DNA of 64,000 nt from Diphasiastrum complanatum. Its lineage: Eukaryota > Streptophyta > Lycopodiopsida > Lycopodiales > Lycopodiaceae. Of the stretch, positions 25,201 to 37,785 are shown one piece after another. The notes under the pieces were generated by a model that was not told the DNA's origin, searched no databases, and was given only the letters and a program-made list of their open reading frames with translations. The translations under genes were made by a program, and so were the position numbers. The stretch lies in the NCBI GenBank assembly GCA_029204225.1, contig CM055092.1, positions 13,396,476 to 13,460,475 of the forward strand, written 5' to 3'. Every line of letters begins with the position of its first letter. Positions within the stretch are counted from its first letter, which is position 1.

Positions 25201-28200
25201 ACTGAGAGATGGCAAAGCATTTGCCATTATCACCCTCAACATCAAGGACACTCAGATCAGCCCCATATGTGCTGTTCAGACGGCTAAGGATGCATGGGAC
25301 ATCCTAGCAACTCTCTACGACATTACAGATGTTACTTCCAAGCTTCATCTGAGGAAGAAATTCTTCACCCTCAAAATGTCTGACACAGATATTGTTTCAA
25401 GCCACCTCAACACCTTCAAAAATCTTATGGAGCATATGACTGCAACTGGCTCAGTCATAAAAGATTCCGATGCACTCATAACTCTATTAACAAGTCTACA
25501 TGAAGCCTACGAAAATTAAATAATGGCAATTTCTACCCAGGAGCACCTCACTCTATCATGAGTAATTTCGCTGCTCATACAAGAGGAGATCAGAAGATCA
25601 GCATCCTCCTCAGACTCAAGATCGGATCCTCAAACTCCATATTCAAAAAATCAGAAGTTCAGATCCAAGAGGTCTACAAAGTCAGGCCTTATTGACAAGA
25701 AGAGCAACATGTAGTCTAGACCAAATTATGTTTCAGGATCGAATTCAAGCTCTTTATCATTCCAACCAGCGCAAAAACTTTTCTGTAGATACTGTAAGAG
25801 GACTGGCCACGAAATCAAGGATTGTCGAACTTTGAAGTACAACAACGAAAGAAGAAGTAGTTCCAACAACAAGCACATAGTGCTACAGCCAGTCACTCAA
25901 ATCAGCAACAAGAAGAAGAAGATGAAGCAACACATGACTCACCATCGCGACTGGTTCAAAGACTATAAGTCATTCACCCACTCTTGAGTTGTGCAACTTG
26001 GAGACAACTCATCACGTTCAATCGAAGGTGAAGGAACATTCTGAATTGTGTACACAGATGTAGATTGGGCAGGAGATGTCGACACCAGAAAATCAACTTC
26101 TGGATTTGTATTTTTATACAACCAAGGCCCAATCTCATTGAATAGCCAGAAGCAGACCTCAGTTGCATTATCATCAACGGAATCCAAATACATATCTTCC
26201 ACAAATGCAACCAAAAAAGCAATCTGGCTCAGACAACTGCTTGCAGACCTCAATCTTACACAAACACTTCCTACAACAATCTATTGTGACAATCAAAGCA
26301 CAATAGCGCTTTCTCTCAATCCGAGATTTCACTCTCGAAGCAAACATATAGAAATTAGGTATCATTACCTCAGAGAGAAAGTGCACAATAAGGAAGTAGA
26401 ATTGATCTTCTGTAGAACAAACTACATGGCAGCAGATTACTCACAAAAGCTCTATCAAATAAGCAACATCTCAGATTTAACGATATGTTAAATCTGAAGT
26501 TCAAAGTTTTTCAGGATCCACATTAAGGGGGAGTGTTAGATTTTTTATGCTCAGCCTTAAAATCGTTCAAGTAATGAGCATCCTGAAAAACCAAAGGCCG
26601 ATTTCATATTTTTGGACCTTCACATTTTTCTTTCTTTTATCTTAAAACACTTTTTTAGGCACCTTCACCCTTTCTCGCTCTTTAGCGAAAAATGTGACAC
26701 ATTGGCCAAGTGGCCAGAATGCCTAAGAAACCATTCTTAAGGCCCCTTTGCTTTTTCCGCCTCCTTCGCCTTTTTTGCACTAGCGAAAAATGTGACACAC
26801 TGGCCAAGTGGCCAAAATGCCTTAGAAATCATTCTTAAGGTACCTTTGCTTTTTTCGCCTCCTTCGTCTTTTTCGCACTAGAGAAAAATGCGACACACTG
26901 GCCAAATGGCTAGAATGCCTTAGAAATCATTTTTAAGGCACCTTCTCCTTTTTCATCTTTTTTCGCTGTGTTTAAATCTAAGGCACCTTCGTCTTTTTCA
27001 TTGTCTTTAGTTTAAGGCACCTTCGCCTTCTTCTTTGCCTTCAATGTAAGGCACTTTTCGGCTTTTTCACCTTCTTCGTTGCCTTGCATCTAAGGGCGCC
27101 TTAGGGATTTACATACCTTTAGTATAAGGGCACCATCAGGAGTTGCAAACCTTCAGTCTAAGGACACCTTCGGGTTTTTTTTGGCTTTTTCACGTTTTTG
27201 CTGCATTGGTTGACCGACGTCACCAACTTATCAGCAACCCTAAAACAGTTGGACAACCAAATATCCCAAAGACGGTTGGCAGTTACCAACTTTGTACATA
27301 TGCAAAGACTGGCGTAAATAGCATTAAAGGCTTGTAAGATATTTTGTTCCTCGACACTTGTAAATCTATATATTAGTTGATTCAAGCTATGTAAGTGTTA
27401 ATTGAATTAATAGAATTCTTTTTTTCAATCAAATTTTTTTTTTCTGTAGCCAGCGTTATCACGCTCAGCAAACTGAAGTTATTACTTCAAGCTATTGTAC
27501 TCATTGTTGATATATATCATAGTGCAATTTTTGTCTCACTACTGTGTCGTTCATTTGCGCATTATGTATGAATTCTTCTACTTGAGTACTTCTGCTGCTA
27601 ACTGTTGTGTTTTCGTTTCTACACGTCGCGCTCCAATCCTCAAGCTTCTGCTGCCGCTCACGCCCACACGCGATTTTACGATACTAAAGACCATATCATT
27701 TTGTTCCAATATGCTTCTAATATGTAGCATATTGTAATTACTCCTTTTCACTTGCCTACTTTTTTAAAGTTCTTCTGGAAATGGTCACAAATGTGTTTCC
27801 TATATAAGTATGTTCCTTGTGCACTCTATAGATTTCGATTTCAATATCCAAAAATTGTTTTTGTCTTTGAAACTCATCTTTTTTTTGTACTTTCTTATTT
27901 GATTACGATTCTTTAACTCATTGTTCTTCCTAGAACAAGCTGAGGTGATCGATGGTAAAAAAATCATCCCATCTGGTGGGGACCTTCATAAAAAATGTGA
28001 GATTGTGGGAGAATGATGTTGTCGCACAAACTGTCAGATCTGGGCATTTGGAGTATCGCTACGAAAACTGCATGAGAACTCTACTGGCGTCTATGCTCGT
28101 GCCCCAACCGTATTCAAAGACTATATGTGGCCAGTTGAGGATTTTGACCTGGCACAAAGGAATGCCACATTTCGCCCACTTTTTACGTCTTAGAATTGGA

Positions 28201-31200
28201 ATGTAATGGGGGTTTATTCGTAATGATCGAGGGTTGGCCACATATGCCGTAATGGCGAAGGTGTCCTTACAAAAATGAGTTGCCACCATGTAGGTTGTGG
28301 GCCCAACATTGGGATACAAGATATTTCTTTTTCTTTTATTTCAGGTGCAATGAATTGTAGCTGCCACCCACCCTGTGAGGATTCATACGGATATTGACAC
28401 ACTTTTTGGAAAGCTCTGGATGTCGAGATGGAGCGAGAGCCTTGGAATGAGAAAGTTGGTTGTTCCTCCGTCATTGGTACGGTACTCTACTTCGGTGTTG
28501 TATCATGTCCCGCTGCTTGTCGATCAGTCCCTTGATCGTGGCTCTATTCCGTTTGTGTAACTTCGTATTGGGGTGGTGGAAAAACTACTTACCACCTGGG
28601 GCATCTACTGTATGGCTATTTTTTGTTGTCATTCTTGCAGCGCGACTTTGGCTTTGGATAATTCCTAGGTCACCATTTGTTTGTGTTCATCAAATTTGGC
28701 CTAGTAGCTTGCCAGTGTCTTTTTGTAAATGTTCACCTGTTGAGCCAAATATGCGGCTTCATGCGGGGTGAGAGGATGTTTTGTGGGCATTGGGTGGGGC
28801 CATGCCATTCGTTGTGTTCCTTTATAAAGCATCAACCTCCGCTACTAGATATGAGTTTTTTTATTGACGTCTTGTGGTGTTGGCTTGGCTGATTTGAATC
28901 TTGGCCTTCTCTTCTTCCTCCACCAGCTGTTCTTTTTGCACAAGGTCTTCTGGTGTTGTAGGGTCCGTGTGTGGTGGGGATGCTACGTACTCAGCACCGA
29001 TGAATGCATCATCATCCAAAGGGTTATTGGACTCGACATTCACAATGGTTGGAGAAGTGGAAGTGAAAATAGTAGTGGGAATGGGTTGAGAGCTGGGTTG
29101 TTCAAATGAGGAGGGCAAGGATGGAATTGAGAATGCAAGGGTTGAGGGGAGGAACGTTAAACTGGATCAAGTTCATTATGGCTAGGGTGTTTGGGTAGAG
29201 TTGGAAATCTGCAAGGAGGGAGACGGATGGAGGAGGAGTGGAGACATTAGGAGGGGTGGTGACAGTGTCGGTGGTTGCGAAGTCCAAGGGGAGAGAGGGA
29301 CAGAGGAGTCGATGGTGATGGAGGGGGTGGCATAAGGGGTGGTGGAAGAAGAAGGGATGGTGGATGCCGAGGCTATGACATTGAGATCTTTGATGTGGTG
29401 AGTGGTACGACGACGTGTAACTCGGGTAGGAGATGCAGGATCAACAACGTTGTGCATGTGTTTTGAGGAGGACGTGTCATGAGAGATGGACGGGAGACGT
29501 TAGATGGTGGACGGGATGGCGGTGGTGAGGATGAAGGATCGATCAAATCTTCGAACCTTTTGTTTGAGGAGACTGGTGGATAGGGTGGAGGGGTATCACA
29601 ACAAATTTTCGATGGATATTGGTCTTAATTGGGTAGGTCGGCCCTCCAGTGTTCAAGATTATTGGTCATGCCGAGATTTATTCCAGGTTAAAGTCTGGTT
29701 GTGACTAATTACCTTGAGAGGACCCAGACACTCTAATTGAGACATATGGAATATTGCATGTACGTGTGACGGATATAGGCAAGAGGACTGCATGAAGAGA
29801 TGTGATCTATTTATAGTCAACCTGCATGGGAATCGCATGGTTTCATGCACAAGGACTCTACTCTCTATATAATGAGGTAGGGATTCTCTTGTCAGACATA
29901 TTGGATTTAGGTTACCAGTTTCTCTCTTCTTCTCTTGTTTCACGTGGCATGGCTTGAGGGCTAGATCCAGTTTGATCTAGGATTGGTTGGGCGGTTTGGC
30001 TCCATGGTCTCTCTTATTGTGTTCTCCTATCCTCATCTTAGGGGTTATCCCTTAGGGTCTTTACATTGCTATTAGAGCCCGGCTAAGATGCGGTCTTGGA
30101 TAGGTGTGGGGGGCAAGCTCTACATCGGATTGGAAGATCAAAGCACTTGGAGTTACATCCCAGTTTTGGAGTGCTGAATTCTCAAAGAAGGTTTTGAATT
30201 GGAGTTGGTTAATCCTTGGAGCTCTTCAAAATTTGTGGTAGCATGCCTATCGTCATGTTTTAATTTTGAAGGAGAAGCTGAGAATTAGTCTTGTAATTTC
30301 ATTCTGAATTTTCTGGTTTTTGAGAAGATTTTCAATTCATGTTTAATGATTTGCATGTGTGAATCATTAGGCTTTTTTCTTAGACTCACATACTTTGGAG
30401 ATTTGGATAGATGCAAGAATCTGTGATGTTCTATGCGGTGGCATTCATACATGACTAATTTTGTTTAATGATTGATAGATGAAAATCAATTTTTTTGGGT
30501 GAATTAAACTGTAGTAATGTTGTTTTACGAATTTATTTACAGCCAAAGTATAACATAGATGGAACAACAATGCTATCATTTCTCTAGATAGTTGTTGAGA
30601 ATAAGAAGTTATGAGTGAGTCACGACAAGATCTATGCATGGCTGGTTAAATCTTTGAAGGTTTAGATAACGAAGGTTATTCCCTGCTTATTATTGGCCAG
30701 TTATTGGATCCATGTAAGAATCTATCAGAGGACTGTTATCCTCATCCCTTCATGATATGAATGACTGGAACCCAGATTCTGGATTCAGGAGATACCTGTT
30801 GTTATCTGAAGGTTTGATAGCTATCATGGAAGTTAAATTGTCATCAGAGAAACTAGCTATTGGTTAGCTCGTTAGAGAAAAAAAAAACGTAGTTTGCTGT
30901 TGGCATCAGCTATGTTCTTGTCTGGAAATTGATTATTTCCCAATGAGGGCCGTAGATGAAATAGACATGTGATAAAGCAGCAGTACGTTCTGAAACTTGA
31001 CTTGTGTTGGGCAGCAAGTTCTGGGGCTAGTCTCTCCTTGCTGGGTGGCCGTAGATTGAAGCAGTGATATTCATTCCATGATTAGCCATCCCTGAAGAAG
31101 GGCAAAGCAATGAAATTCCTTTCTCTGAATCTATTAAAACAGATGCATTAGAAAGAGAATTCGCCCATCTGGTTTTGCAGCATAGGCTTAATGCATGCAT

Positions 31201-34200
31201 TGCCATTTCGGATGGAGGAACATTGCGCCTTCAAGCAGGATCAGTACTGGTAGTAAACTACACATTGGAAGTGCACGATCTATAGGATGCTTGAAGCTCT
31301 CTTTCTCTTGCTCTCTCGTGATGGAGGATCGAGGCTTTAAGGCTTCTAGTGGCGGCTTGTTGTCTTTCTCTCTCTCGTTTGTGGAGGCTCGAGGTATCTA
31401 TGAAGGGAACAGGGAGCCGACCCTAAGTCTTCTTTCCTTGAAGAAGATAGGGTTTGATGTTTTTTTGGTAGGCCCATGGCCTTAGATATATATTTTTTAA
31501 ACCTTTCGATTTGGGGCTTGTGGCATGCGTGTGCAAAGTAGTCAACAAAGTTTGGATGTTTGATAAGTGGTCGACAATTTGGTGAATTGGCTAACTATTT
31601 GCATTAGTGCTATTACATGCTAGTTAATCAAGGCTTGAAAAAAAATTTGGACATTTGGTAGCTTTGAGTTGGATTGAAATCGGTTTTCTAGAACAACTTC
31701 GGAAATTCAAGTTACTAATACCTAGTTATAGAAATTTTGGTTTCTTGGTGTTTGATTGTCAAAATTTAGCCTTGGATTTTGTATTGTTTCTCGTAACAGA
31801 AATTGAATGAATTTGAATTTCTTTTTTCTAGGGACAATGCATGTTTTCGAGCTTTATCACTTTGACATTTTTGTTAAGCCAGTTTATTTTGGAATTTTAG
31901 TATTGTTGGACCTTTGGCTAAGCTGTAATTATCGATTTTTAAAATTAATTTTTTTAAGCCAATCTTGACGGAAAGTGAAGAATAGTATGGTTCTCAGGCA
32001 TATACCCAGTATAGGAAGTAGATTCTTTGGTACGATGCTATTTTAATCATTTAACTCTGGAGTGTTGGTACTCCCAATAAATGGAGTTAAATCGTACTTT
32101 TAAATGGAGTTAAATCGATGAATTGATTGTTGTGTTCTTGATAATTTTGATTATTAAGATTGAACGAACCAAAAGCTTTTGAAATACTTGTTAAAGTAAT
32201 TAATTGGAATAAAATGAAAAATATTTGGAGGTAGTTCTTTATTTGACAATAAATTTTGTGTTGAATACAGAAAAAGTACTCCAATCAAAATTTTATGAAT
32301 TTTTCATTAATTACATACAACTTTAACGAAGTAATTCTTAAGCCAGTTCAATGAAAAGGAAAAAACAGTCCAAGTTTATTGAAAAAAATCGTAATAATAG
32401 GAATTAAAAAACTGATTTCATTTTCAGTTAAATCCTATGGTAAATTATATTCAAAAGATCAGACTAGTAGTATTTTTCATACTAGTAGATGATTTTTGGT
32501 ATGTCACTTATTCAGCCCAGGTATAGATTAAACATTTACTAATGTCGTTACGTCTTCTTGGTACCTTAGCTGAAATAGATTTTCAGAGAACTGAAAATTC
32601 CAAGGAGGGAAGAAGATCAGTGGACATCAGTGGTAGTAAGTGTAATCTAAAAATGTATTTTGCAGTTAGAATTTTGATAATCTTAGTAAATAATTGCTTA
32701 ATACCAAATATTAATTTCATGGATTAAATTCATTCAATTGAATCCATAACTGATATCTTTGTGACCATTGAGTGGTCCACAATTTTGGATGTCAATTGTG
32801 ATGTTAGAAGTAGAATTTAATACATGGATTACATTGGATCTGTTAGTTGACAAAAGCTTGTCCCTAAAATTGATGAATCAGTAGGGTTTCAAAGCCTATC
32901 ACTAACTTGGAAAGATCAAAGTGTAATGTTGAACTGTGTTAATTCTTCTATTTAAATCATAGAATCAAATGTGAATTTGTGGTATCCATCTACTTGTCAT
33001 GCCAGTCATTCGAATAAATGGATTCTCCAGTGTTTGGGAATAAGAGATAATATCCTATATGGATTATAGGGCAGCTAGATGATCAATGGATCTCTAGAAT
33101 ATCAGATACAGCGGTTAAGAGTTTTCTGGAAGGAAAAGTTGATGGTATGGGACATCAGTAATTTTGGAAAGGAAATTCTAGTACTGTAAAGATCTGATGA
33201 TCAATGGTGTATTTTAGTACCTAGTCGTGATATGGGAAAAAGAAAATCATTGATCAAATGTGGGGTATTTTGGGAAATTTTGAGGTTTAATCTAGATCCC
33301 AATGTGGTATCTCATTATTTACAAAATCAGAGGTCCTGAAATATATTTCTCACTTAATTAATTCTTTACTTCTTAGTAATTTCTCGAATATAAGATATCA
33401 GACTAGTTTATGTGATTTTTTCCAACATGAAGTTATTCTTTTGAAAGACTGCTATGTTATATAAATTGCTACTTGTGTGAATAGACTTAGAATTTAGATA
33501 AATTCTAAGGTTAGAGCGTTTCAATATCTTAAACCTAGAATATATCTTTTTGCATAAATGGATTTCAAAGGAATAGTAGTTTCTATCACTCGGGTTGAAA
33601 ATATTTGAAGGAAAAGTCTTGTTTGTAATAGAGTGAATCCTTTAGTGGAAGCACTTATTACTAACTTTTGTTGGATTTGGATATTTTCATATATCATCTT
33701 TCTAGTTAACTTTCATTGAAATTGATAATTTCTTTAAAAGGAGGGGTAAAGTGGTGGGATAAAATTCTATTTGGGAATTTGTGGGTGCATGGTTTTTGGA
33801 AGAGAACCAGTTGTGGTATAGAAATGAGATTTTGTCTGAAAATAATTTTGGATAGATTCAGAGTAAGATACCTAATTGGAACTTCTTGAATAAGAGAAAT
33901 TCTCTAAGGATTGTGTGGACATTTTGGAACTAGAACAGGTTTGGAATTTGAATCATTATCTATAAGTACTACAGTGAAAGGTCAAAGGTTACTAGAGTTA
34001 TTTGGTGCACTTAACCTAGTCAATGAACATGAACATGTGATCAAGTATTGTTGAGATTGATACTTGCAGAGTTAACAGATCTTTTGGTGGAAGATTTATG
34101 GGTTAACTTAAAAATGATTCAGATGAGGATCTAAATGTGGTGTTATGCTAGTATAATTAAGATCTGCACCTAGACATTTGAGATTTCTAAATCATTGGCG

Positions 34201-37200
34201 ATTAACTTGACTAGTTAATTACTTTGGGATGAAGTTAATTGGTAAAATGATCAGTGTGATGTGGATTCACCAGAAATTGGTGGTTTTTGAATTATATTGC
34301 TTGTAAGAGACATGATTAGCGAATCATTAGGTTTATCAGCTAAAATTATGTACATCAGATATACAGTATTCTTGGGATAATGTATTCTTGAGTTAAAAAA
34401 TAGACTCAACTCATTAGTGATTGTATCCCGAAGTGTTCAATAGGATAACAAATCATAACGACTCCGAGAATAATAATTGAATTGAAATTCAGCAGGACTT
34501 AAAGTTTTGTAGTTGAAGATGATTGTCATTATCATTTTGGGTATGCTTTCTATCTTTAATTACCAGTGGTTTATAGAACTTCAATATCTCGCATTTCAGT
34601 TAAAGAATCCTGTTTGGAGAGTATTTCTAAATCCAGTATTTTTCCTAGTGAAAAGATTTTGGAATGACTCTTACTTTTTCTGAGTTAATCCTGTAAATGG
34701 TTAAGTATGATTTTGAATTCCAGGAAATTATAAATCATACAAATCTAAATATTTATGGTTGACCGATCATAAATAGATACTTAATTATTGTCAGAGGATT
34801 ATTTGGAATTGTGAAGATTCTTAAGTGTGATGATTAATTTTTAATTTATTAATTAAGTAAGAGTTTGAATCAGTATTTTGAATTTCTTTACTCCAGTATT
34901 TTAATTGAGAATGGTCAGCAGTGGCTTGAGTACAGTTTTCGTTTGATTGGATCTCCAGATATCATAGGGAACAGACAAATCTATTGAGAGGCATGGGTGC
35001 AATTTTCTTGCATTTGATGCTAGAAACATGAACATTTAATTCAAAAGAGTATCTGAGATATTCAAAGTTGAGTTTTGATCATTCTATATCTTAATGATTC
35101 TCCTAGAGGTTCTAGTTAAATGAATTAACATATCTTAGAATTGGATTTTAAAGATAGTTGTACTTGGAAGTTTTGCTGCTACTAGTGACATTGGGAAACA
35201 ACTTTCATTTTTGCGAAAGTATTTATTTTGTAGATCTCGCATGCATGTTCATAGATCTGGAGAGAACCGATGGGATCTGTCAATCCATCATATTTAGGCA
35301 TATCAAGATGAGGTGCCCTCTAGATTGCTTGCAAGGGTATGGTAGGTATGGGTTGTTCCACAGGATCCATTTCAACAAGTCTTGCTTCAGCTTTAACTGG
35401 TAAAGCTACAACTCCTGGTCGGTTCCTTCCGATTCTTCTTGGTCTTGATTGTCTTGATCTGAGATTCATTCACTTGTTTAGTTCAGAGATGTTGGATCTT
35501 GATGGATGTGGTGAATTTTGCTTGGATCTGATCAGTTTATGTTGGCTCTTAGAGGAAAAATAGTTTTTTTCCTTGGTTTTTCTTGGAGATGTGTATGCAC
35601 ATCCTTTTATTGAAGTTAATACCTTTGAATAACTACTCTTTCTTGAAAAATGTGAAAAGAAGAAGCATGGAAGTATAGAGCTCCTTTAGGTTTTTGTTGA
35701 AGCCCTTTATATACGTTGGTTTCAACAACAAAAAGCCCTTTATAAAAACTAATTGACTAACATTATGATGTGTTGCATATGTATTGAGAATGAGAATAAT
35801 GGCCTAGATATTTGTCTTCCTATTGTAAATATCTCTTAATTGTTGAAATGACAAGCACCAGATGGTAAGACCAAACTATCAGTATTTACATCTAAGTTTA
35901 TATTTATTCTTTGTTTCTGTGTTTCAAGATATAAATCATTATTCACCACAATCAGATCTCAATATTTCAATTGACTTCCTTGTTGAGTGACTTGAAACTT
36001 TGGTAGTCAATGTATTAAAGGAGTTACTACTTAATTGCACAATAGACACTTTCTTTAAGAGCCTTACTTTTGTTTTTAACACTTCAAATATAATTCTTCA
36101 TATGATTTAAGAGATTTTCAATATCGAAACATTAAAGAATGTGATAACAACTCGATTTGTAGGCAATAGGAATTCATGGTCTATGTGATATGAATCCTTG
36201 TTGAATGGAAGCCTTTGAAGGGGTCTTTTTTTCAAGTCCATCATCTATCAATGATACGTATCCATGTTACTAATATTCACCCTCTAGATGAACTATTTGA
36301 AAAAATGAACCCACTAACACTTCACTCAATTTCACATTGGTATTGAGAGGATAATTAAAATGGTGTGGTGGATACCACACTTGTTTTGATTGACTTACTC
36401 TTCCTCAATTTCAACTTTCCTGTATTATACTTCATAAACTCTAGAAGAATTTCTTCAAAGGAAACAAACAATGATGAAGGGGGTGGAATTTCGAGTGCCT
36501 TATAAGTACTAAAGTGTTTTTCATAATGGTTGGCTCATCCACATACTTGGTGTCAACTTGATCAAAATGTATAGTTTTAAGCTCATAGCTTCACACCTTT
36601 TTCCATTTTCTTTGTAGATGGAGGAAAAGCATGCTAAAAGGTCTCTTAAATTATTGGCAGAGAACATAGCTCAATCGAAGAAACTTGAATCTGAAGAGAG
36701 ATATTCTACTCGGGTGAGTCCACATAAATATTTTATGTTGTCCTTGAACTTATTGGCCTTTGTTTGTTACATACACTATGCATAACATAAAGAGTTTGGT
36801 GTATTGGAACACTTTGTGGATTGTTGTAGTTTGATGGTCCTAAGTATCTTTATGATGTGGGGAGGAATGGTCTTGCGTGTACTCCACATTGCTATAAATG
36901 CCACAAGGAGACTTACTATTGTCCACATCGTGCAGCTTATAGCACCAACAATCCAGATATGGAAAAGGTACTCTTTGCAACCAAAAATTTACATTCATCT
37001 ATTAGAGAATATTAACCCTCTATCTTTTTCTCCCTTTAGTTTGGCTATTGTTAATCCTTAGAAATTGGCAAATATATTTTTGAAACATATTTCAATGGAA
37101 AAAATTACATGACTGTGAAAATTTTCATCCACATTCAGGAAAATAAGTAAAAAGCTATAAAGAATAGTTCAAATTTTGTTCTGATGTATGCCAAGGGGGA

Positions 37201-37589
37201 GGAACCACATGTGAAAATATAAAATTTTCCATCCAAACTAAGGCTAAATAATCTTAATGGTAAATCCTTTGGATACAAGTTTATCTTTCTTATCATTTTC
37301 ACATGCTTTTATATCCTAATTTAAAAGAAAGAATATGTGGAACCTTCTTTTTTTTTTGCTAAAAAAAAATCACATATATCCTATGAAAAGCATTTCATGG
37401 TTTTTCCAGGAAAAAGGGAGTTGTAGAACCTCTTCAAATGAAATAGGCAGAACTGCCAAGGATTTTAACTACTCTAAGCCACAACATGCCAGGAAAACAA
37501 CCATCAAAGACACATTCTATAGAAGACAAAGTATATTTTATCCTTCTAAAACCAAGACAAACTTTATCAACCAAAGTGAGCTTAACTGA
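22220..37589 (+). CDS. Six-exon host gene, about 254 aa, function unknown (weakly like ciliary CFAP96/UPF0602)
   Basis: Exons: 22220-22328, 22428-22531, 22672-22809, 36618-36713, 36830-36967 and 37410-37589 (TGA). All introns are GT-AG and the frame holds throughout; introns 2-5 fall between codons and intron 1 splits one codon. The protein starts MNNNQLTEKALRD, has FITNPGKPGKTLE in exon 2, a charged helix-like EEKHAKRSLKLLAENIAQ in exon 4, and a Cys/His cluster CTPHCYKCHKETYYCPH in exon 5 that might bind zinc. The N-terminal YINIG and the NPGKPG motif faintly recall CFAP96/UPF0602 proteins of cilia; this is memory-based and weak. Exon 3 could begin earlier, near 22609, adding about 21 residues. 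The ATG at 22220 is the first in frame. Intron 3 is 13.8 kb and full of transposons. No lesion is seen, so the gene may be functional. Confidence 0.62.
24392..24890 (+). repeat. Truncated 5' LTR of G
   Basis: Aligns with about 27180-27683 of the 3' LTR (GACCGACGTC...ATCAGCAACCC is shared). It lacks the first about 650 bp, which includes the U3 tandem repeats, so this copy has probably lost its own promoter/enhancer region. Confidence 0.8.
25034..25860 (+). pseudogene. G gag, broken
   Basis: ATG 25034 (MDPSSSSSLIDKLDGDYYHL) then a TAA near 25096. It stays open from 25106 to 25519 with the copia gag pattern (ELWDIVDGTELKPEG; AKDAWDILATLYD; LRKKFFTLKMSD). After a frameshift there is an intact knuckle FCRYCKRTGHEIKDC near 25780-25825. 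Closely similar to gag of element F. Confidence 0.85.
26048..26491 (+). pseudogene. G RNase H remnant
   Basis: Copia RNase H: VYTDVDWAGDVDTRKSTSG with the first catalytic Asp, ALSSTESKYIS with the Glu, YCDNQSTIAL with the third acidic site, then HSRSKHIEI. The frame is open for 147 codons and ends with the element's pol. It follows gag directly, showing a large internal deletion between about 25960 and 26040. Confidence 0.88.
26534..27683 (+). repeat. 3' LTR of G
   Basis: Begins TGTTAGATTTTTTATGC right after the polypurine tract. The end is fixed by alignment with the 5' LTR end before the PBS. The U3 part carries three tandem units (26684-26980). Confidence 0.85.
26684..26980. repeat. Three about 98-bp tandem repeats in the U3 of G
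   Basis: Units begin near 26684, 26783 and 26881 with GCGAAAAATGTGACACA or a variant (the third reads GAGAAAAATGCGACACA). Each contains TGGCCAAGTGGCC-like sequence, GAATGCCTTAGAAA and a CCTCCTTCGCCTTTTT tract. Repeated U3 blocks are common enhancers in LTR elements. Confidence 0.88.
27684..29701. other. Intronic region with unexplained Pro/Ser/Thr-rich minus-strand frames
   Basis: On the minus strand, 28861-29457 holds several overlapping open frames very rich in Pro, Ser and Thr (for example STPPPSVSLLADFQL near 29220). On the plus strand near 28380-28560 there is a protein-like piece (GKLWMSRWSESLGMRKL). The base composition is GC- and purine-richer than the surroundings. I cannot assign either; a decayed transposon is likeliest. 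Confidence 0.3.
29702..30080 (+). repeat. LTR-like block H with degenerate primer site
   Basis: Ends ...GGTCTTTACA at 30065, followed by TGCTATTAGAGCCC at 30067-30080, two or three changes from TGGTATCAGAGCC. A TATA box CTATATAATG lies at about 29866-29875. This is the layout of a 5' LTR, but no second LTR and no gag are found downstream. Confidence 0.35.
35150..35570 (-). pseudogene. Ty3/gypsy gag relic I
   Basis: The minus strand reads EMDPVEQPIPTIPLQAI followed by PHLDMPKYDGLTDPIGSLQIYEHACEI. The phrase P-x-Y-D-G-x-T-D-P-x-x-x-L-x-x-Y is typical of plant gypsy gag. An Arg/Pro-rich stretch precedes it. There is one in-frame stop. No pol is found next to it, so it is an isolated relic. Confidence 0.5.
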
Positions 37590-37785
37590 AAATTACATGA
37601 AGCCCAAGGTAAACCATTGGGGCTTTTAGAAATAGATTTTTTTCTATAAAACATGTAACATGTTGACAACATTTTGTAGTTTGAAAGTTTTGTGTCTACA
37701 GATTGAAAACATAGCTCTTAATAATCTTATTGTTGTTCAAATCCTTGTATATGTAATCCATTTTTCTTATTTCACCTAATCTATG

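Larger units (their letters stand above)
24392..27683 (+). mobile_element. Copia G, internally deleted element in intron 3
   Basis: Deletion derivative of a copia element. Parts: truncated 5' LTR (24392-24890), PBS TGGTATCAGAGC (24891-24902), broken gag and zinc knuckle (25034-25860), RNase H (26048-26491), polypurine tract AAGGGGGAG ending at 26533, and full 3' LTR (26534-27683, 1150 bp). Protease, integrase and nearly all of RT are missing. The 3' LTR ends ACGATA where the 5' copy has ACGACA. It is in the same orientation as the host gene. It could move only with proteins supplied by another copy. Confidence 0.85.
22810..36617 (+). other. 13.8-kb TE-filled intron 3 of the host gene
   Basis: Donor AAG/GTAGAA at 22809/22810 and acceptor TTTGTAG/ATG at 36617/36618 join codons in phase 0. 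It contains copia G, the LTR-like block H and gypsy gag relic I. The stretch 22810-24391 shows no recognised gene; 30081-35149 and 35571-36617 are AT-rich and largely without open frames. The other introns are 99-442 bp, so this one stands out by more than 30-fold. Confidence 0.6.

Noticed and set aside
26684-26980. CRISPR-like array
   Set aside because: Three adjacent 98-bp units without spacers inside an LTR are an ordinary U3 tandem repeat.
30081-35149. A LARD-type non-coding retrotransposon using block H as its 5' LTR
   Set aside because: No second copy of the H LTR is visible downstream and no polypurine tract was found, so the idea is unsupported here.
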